Source: EX4572-165 sp002254885 (lineage in GTDB: Archaea; Thermoplasmatota; E2; DHVEG-1). Taken from it: DNA of 61,215 nt. Positions 59,406 to 61,215 of this stretch are shown here, one piece after another; within the stretch, counting starts at the first letter, position 1; each line of letters opens with the position of its first letter. The notes under the pieces were generated by a model. It saw only the letters and a list, made by a program, of their open reading frames with translations, did no database searches and had not been told where the DNA came from. The stretch covers positions 1 through 61,215 of the forward strand of contig JAOZSQ010000006.1 in NCBI GenBank assembly GCA_029939595.1. Reading direction: 5' to 3'. The translations under genes were made by a program, and so were the position numbers.

Positions 59406-61215
59406 TACTTCACCTTTTCTGGTTTATCAGGCATCATATAAGCAATATCGTCCCATGGATGTCTGTATAATCCTGCTTTAAGACGTTTCTGATCAATGAT
59501 ATGACCAATAAGACCAATACTACGTCCAAGGACAAAGAATGCATTGAGTATTCCTAGATCTACAAACTCTTTTACTTGTTCACGAGTATATCCAATGCTT
59601 CGAAGCATATCACAAGTTAGAACACCTATACAACCATCGACATTGAGGATTAGATTTCCCCTCTTTCTTGTTGTTAGTTTTTCGATAGATAATGCATAGT
59701 CAAGAGTTTCGGTTTCTGGGAAATGTTTTTTTGCATATTTTATCAGTACTTCTACTCTGACATCAGGGTTTGTAACAGATTTAATACGATGCCCTATTCC
59801 TTGAATGTTTACATTTTTCTTTTTCATATCTTTGATCATGAATGCTGGGTCTTCTCCGGCATAAAGATATGTTGTGAAATGAGCTGCACTACCTTGTACC
59901 GCTCCTCCAAATCTTGGTCCAATGGTTAAAAGTCCACTTGCAAGACTGCTTACAAGATCTTTTCCTGCACGTGCACAAACAATCGCGTTATGTGCACCAG
60001 ATACCGCAGGTCCATGATCCGCAGTTACAAGTACAACCATTTCAATAAAATCAGTTGCCCATTTAGGTAGTTGTTTTTTAAACCATAACAATCCAAGTAC
60101 TCCTCCAAGGCCTATGTCATCGCTGAATACTTTACTGATTGGAATTCCACAGTACATGAGTTCTTCTTGACGATCATCTGAGATGGTGCTGATGAATTCA
60201 GTTGGTTTTCTAATTATTCCATCTCTCATTGCAATTTTGTAATCAATTGGTATTCTTGGTGGTTCTACATCTGGTTGTGGTTTAAGCGTACCTGCTTTTA
60301 CGAGTTTGTCATATGTTTGTTTGATTTTTTTATCAAAATCTTCAAAACTATTTGGAACAATTGCCCCTGCTTCTTTAAGTGCCTTGTTTTTAGCATCCGC
60401 AGTCTCTCGATCTGCACCAGCTCTTGCACCTGCATGACCAAATTGTACCTCAGCAGGAAATACCTTTGAACATGTTCCAATACACCAGGCAACAATTGGT
60501 TTTTTAATTTTTTTCTTTTTAAGAAGTTCTACTATTTCATATTCATCTGAGCCACCGACTTCTCCAAGGAGAACTATCATTTTGATATCTGGGTTTTTCT
60601 CATATCTAAGGATATGATCGATGAATACTGAACCTGGGTATCTGTCTCCCCCAATTGCTACTCCTTCATATATTCCATCTGAGTTTCGAGCAATAATATT
60701 GTTCAGCTCATTACTAAGTCCGCCGGATTTTGATACATAGGCAACGGATCCGGGTCTGTGAAGTTTACATGCGACAATGTTATCAAGCATACCTGCGGTG
60801 TTTCCAATTTTAAATGCTCCACCAGCAATTCCTCCGACTGTTGCAGGACCAATGATCCATTTGTTATTTTCTTTTGCATAATGGGCCATTTGACGTGCAC
60901 GTTTTTCAGGTACTCCTTCTGCAATTACTGCAACTGTACGAATGGTTTTAGTTTCAAGTGCTTCCATTGTTGTTTCATATGCTGATCTGAAACTTGCAAA
61001 ATTTACCACTACATCTGCATCTTTGTGTTTTTTGGTTGCTTCTTTAAGGGTTCGATACATTGGTATCATGACTTCTTGTGTACCCCAGAAACATTTATGC
61101 ATTCCTTCACGTGTTGGATTTACAATACATGCAACACTTGGTTTCTCTCGTCGACAAACATAGTCAAAATCAAGCATTCTTTGTATCGCATTTTGTTGAT
61201 ATCCAAAAACAATTG
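59405..61215 (-). CDS. aclA: ATP-citrate lyase large subunit, 5' end outside the window
   Basis: At least 602 residues. The succinyl-CoA synthetase alpha-like part (TREGMHKCFWGTQEVMIPMYR, GPATVGGIAGGAFKIGNTAGM, phosphohistidine His248 in VQFGHAGARAG counted from the Met at 61177) is followed by a citrate synthase-like part with VTADHGPAVSGAHN, GIGHRIKSVTNPD and ILNVDGCIGV. The ATG at 61177 is not the start: 12 open codons upstream read IVFGYQQNAIQR, matching the conserved residues before MLDFDYVC in ACL proteins. Cleaves citrate with ATP and CoA to acetyl-CoA and oxaloacetate. The partner subunit gene is probably just off the right edge. Confidence 0.94.
   Translation of the reverse strand, partial: IVFGYQQNAIQRMLDFDYVCRREKPSVACIVNPTREGMHKCFWGTQEVMIPMYRTLKEATKKHKDADVVVNFASFRSAYETTMEALETKTIRTVAVIAEGVPEKRARQMAHYAKENNKWIIGPATVGGIAGGAFKIGNTAGMLDNIVACKLHRPGSVAYVSKSGGLSNELNNIIARNSDGIYEGVAIGGDRYPGSVFIDHILRYEKNPDIKMIVLLGEVGGSDEYEIVELLKKKKIKKPIVAWCIGTCSKVFPAEVQFGHAGARAGADRETADAKNKALKEAGAIVPNSFEDFDKKIKQTYDKLVKAGTLKPQPDVEPPRIPIDYKIAMRDGIIRKPTEFISTISDDRQEELMYCGIPISKVFSDDIGLGGVLGLLWFKKQLPKWATDFIEMVVLVTADHGPAVSGAHNAIVCARAGKDLVSSLASGLLTIGPRFGGAVQGSAAHFTTYLYAGEDPAFMIKDMKKKNVNIQGIGHRIKSVTNPDVRVEVLIKYAKKHFPETETLDYALSIEKLTTRKRGNLILNVDGCIGVLTCDMLRSIGYTREQVKEFVDLGILNAFFVLGRSIGLIGHIIDQKRLKAGLYRHPWDDIAYMMPDKPEKVK

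Noticed and set aside
1..61215. tRNA, rRNA or CRISPR array
   Set aside because: I found no T-loop-like GGTTCRA with flanking stems in intergenic DNA, no rRNA-like sequence and no regularly spaced repeats. A tRNAscan or Infernal run would be decisive.
1..61215. Insertion sequences or transposases
   Set aside because: No transposase motifs or terminal inverted repeats recognised; the only mobile element seen is the uvrB intein.

Overview
The window is AT-rich, gene-dense DNA from an anaerobic archaeon. Archaeal markers are pantoate kinase with the archaeal form of CoaBC, an Hjc-type Holliday junction resolvase, an archaeal Toprim protein, a PGF-CTERM-like surface protein, TATA-like box A elements before genes, and GGTG-type ribosome binding sites. 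The metabolic gene set and the secreted peptidases fit a sediment heterotroph, perhaps a Thermoplasmatota relative such as marine benthic group D. That placement is inference. One 100-base run of N (53922-54021) marks a scaffold join, and both window ends cut through genes.

Layout. 1-2288: a cut gene, then a PAS histidine kinase and response regulator. 2478-10271: secreted or lipid-anchored hydrolases, comprising a GH42-like protein, a papain-like protease fused to a beta-helix, a glycosidase fused to a TolB-type propeller, and a gingipain-like C25 peptidase. 10279-13349: zinc-ribbon and CBS-domain proteins, Hjc and a universal stress protein. 13385-15456: coenzyme A synthesis (CoaBC, pantoate kinase). 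15465-17816: a split MgtE/SLC41 transporter with two PhoU/TrkA_C subunits. 17873-20786: pyruvate:ferredoxin oxidoreductase (porCDAB). 20941-27736: an unrecognised protein, homoserine dehydrogenase, aldehyde ferredoxin oxidoreductase, an aminotransferase and malic enzyme. 27927-32464: a sulfhydrogenase-type NiFe hydrogenase with fused beta and gamma subunits, plus its maturation protease.

32476-41793 (minus strand): the Rnf complex rnfCDGEAB, an ApbE flavin transferase lipoprotein, and an extracytoplasmic thiol/iron-sulfur set (TrxA, TlpA-like lipoprotein, PGF-CTERM-like protein, NapH-like polyferredoxin, anchored thioredoxin-like protein). A cysteine-rich HTH regulator lies divergently across a short promoter region holding a perfect palindrome. 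42391-44523: a PRC-barrel-like protein, a hypothetical protein and a NosD-like lipoprotein. 44586-52456: uvrA-uvrC-uvrB, with uvrB interrupted inside its Walker A motif by a 522-residue intein. 52653-57020: a sulfotransferase, LEA14-like surface proteins, a small secreted protein, a DUF3892-like protein and a Toprim protein. 57168-61215: monomeric isocitrate dehydrogenase and the large subunit of ATP-citrate lyase, cut at the window end.

How it fits together (inference): secreted enzymes release amino acids and sugars. Aminotransferase, Por and AOR reactions reduce ferredoxin. Rnf couples ferredoxin oxidation to an ion gradient, while hydrogenase and malic enzyme balance NAD(P)H. Citrate lyase and isocitrate dehydrogenase connect citrate, acetyl-CoA and 2-oxoglutarate. 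The most novel-looking points are the Rnf/ApbE/thiol-redox superlocus with its likely regulator, the uvrB intein and its apparent AUA start, the unrecognised protein at 20941, and the ACL/IDH pair.
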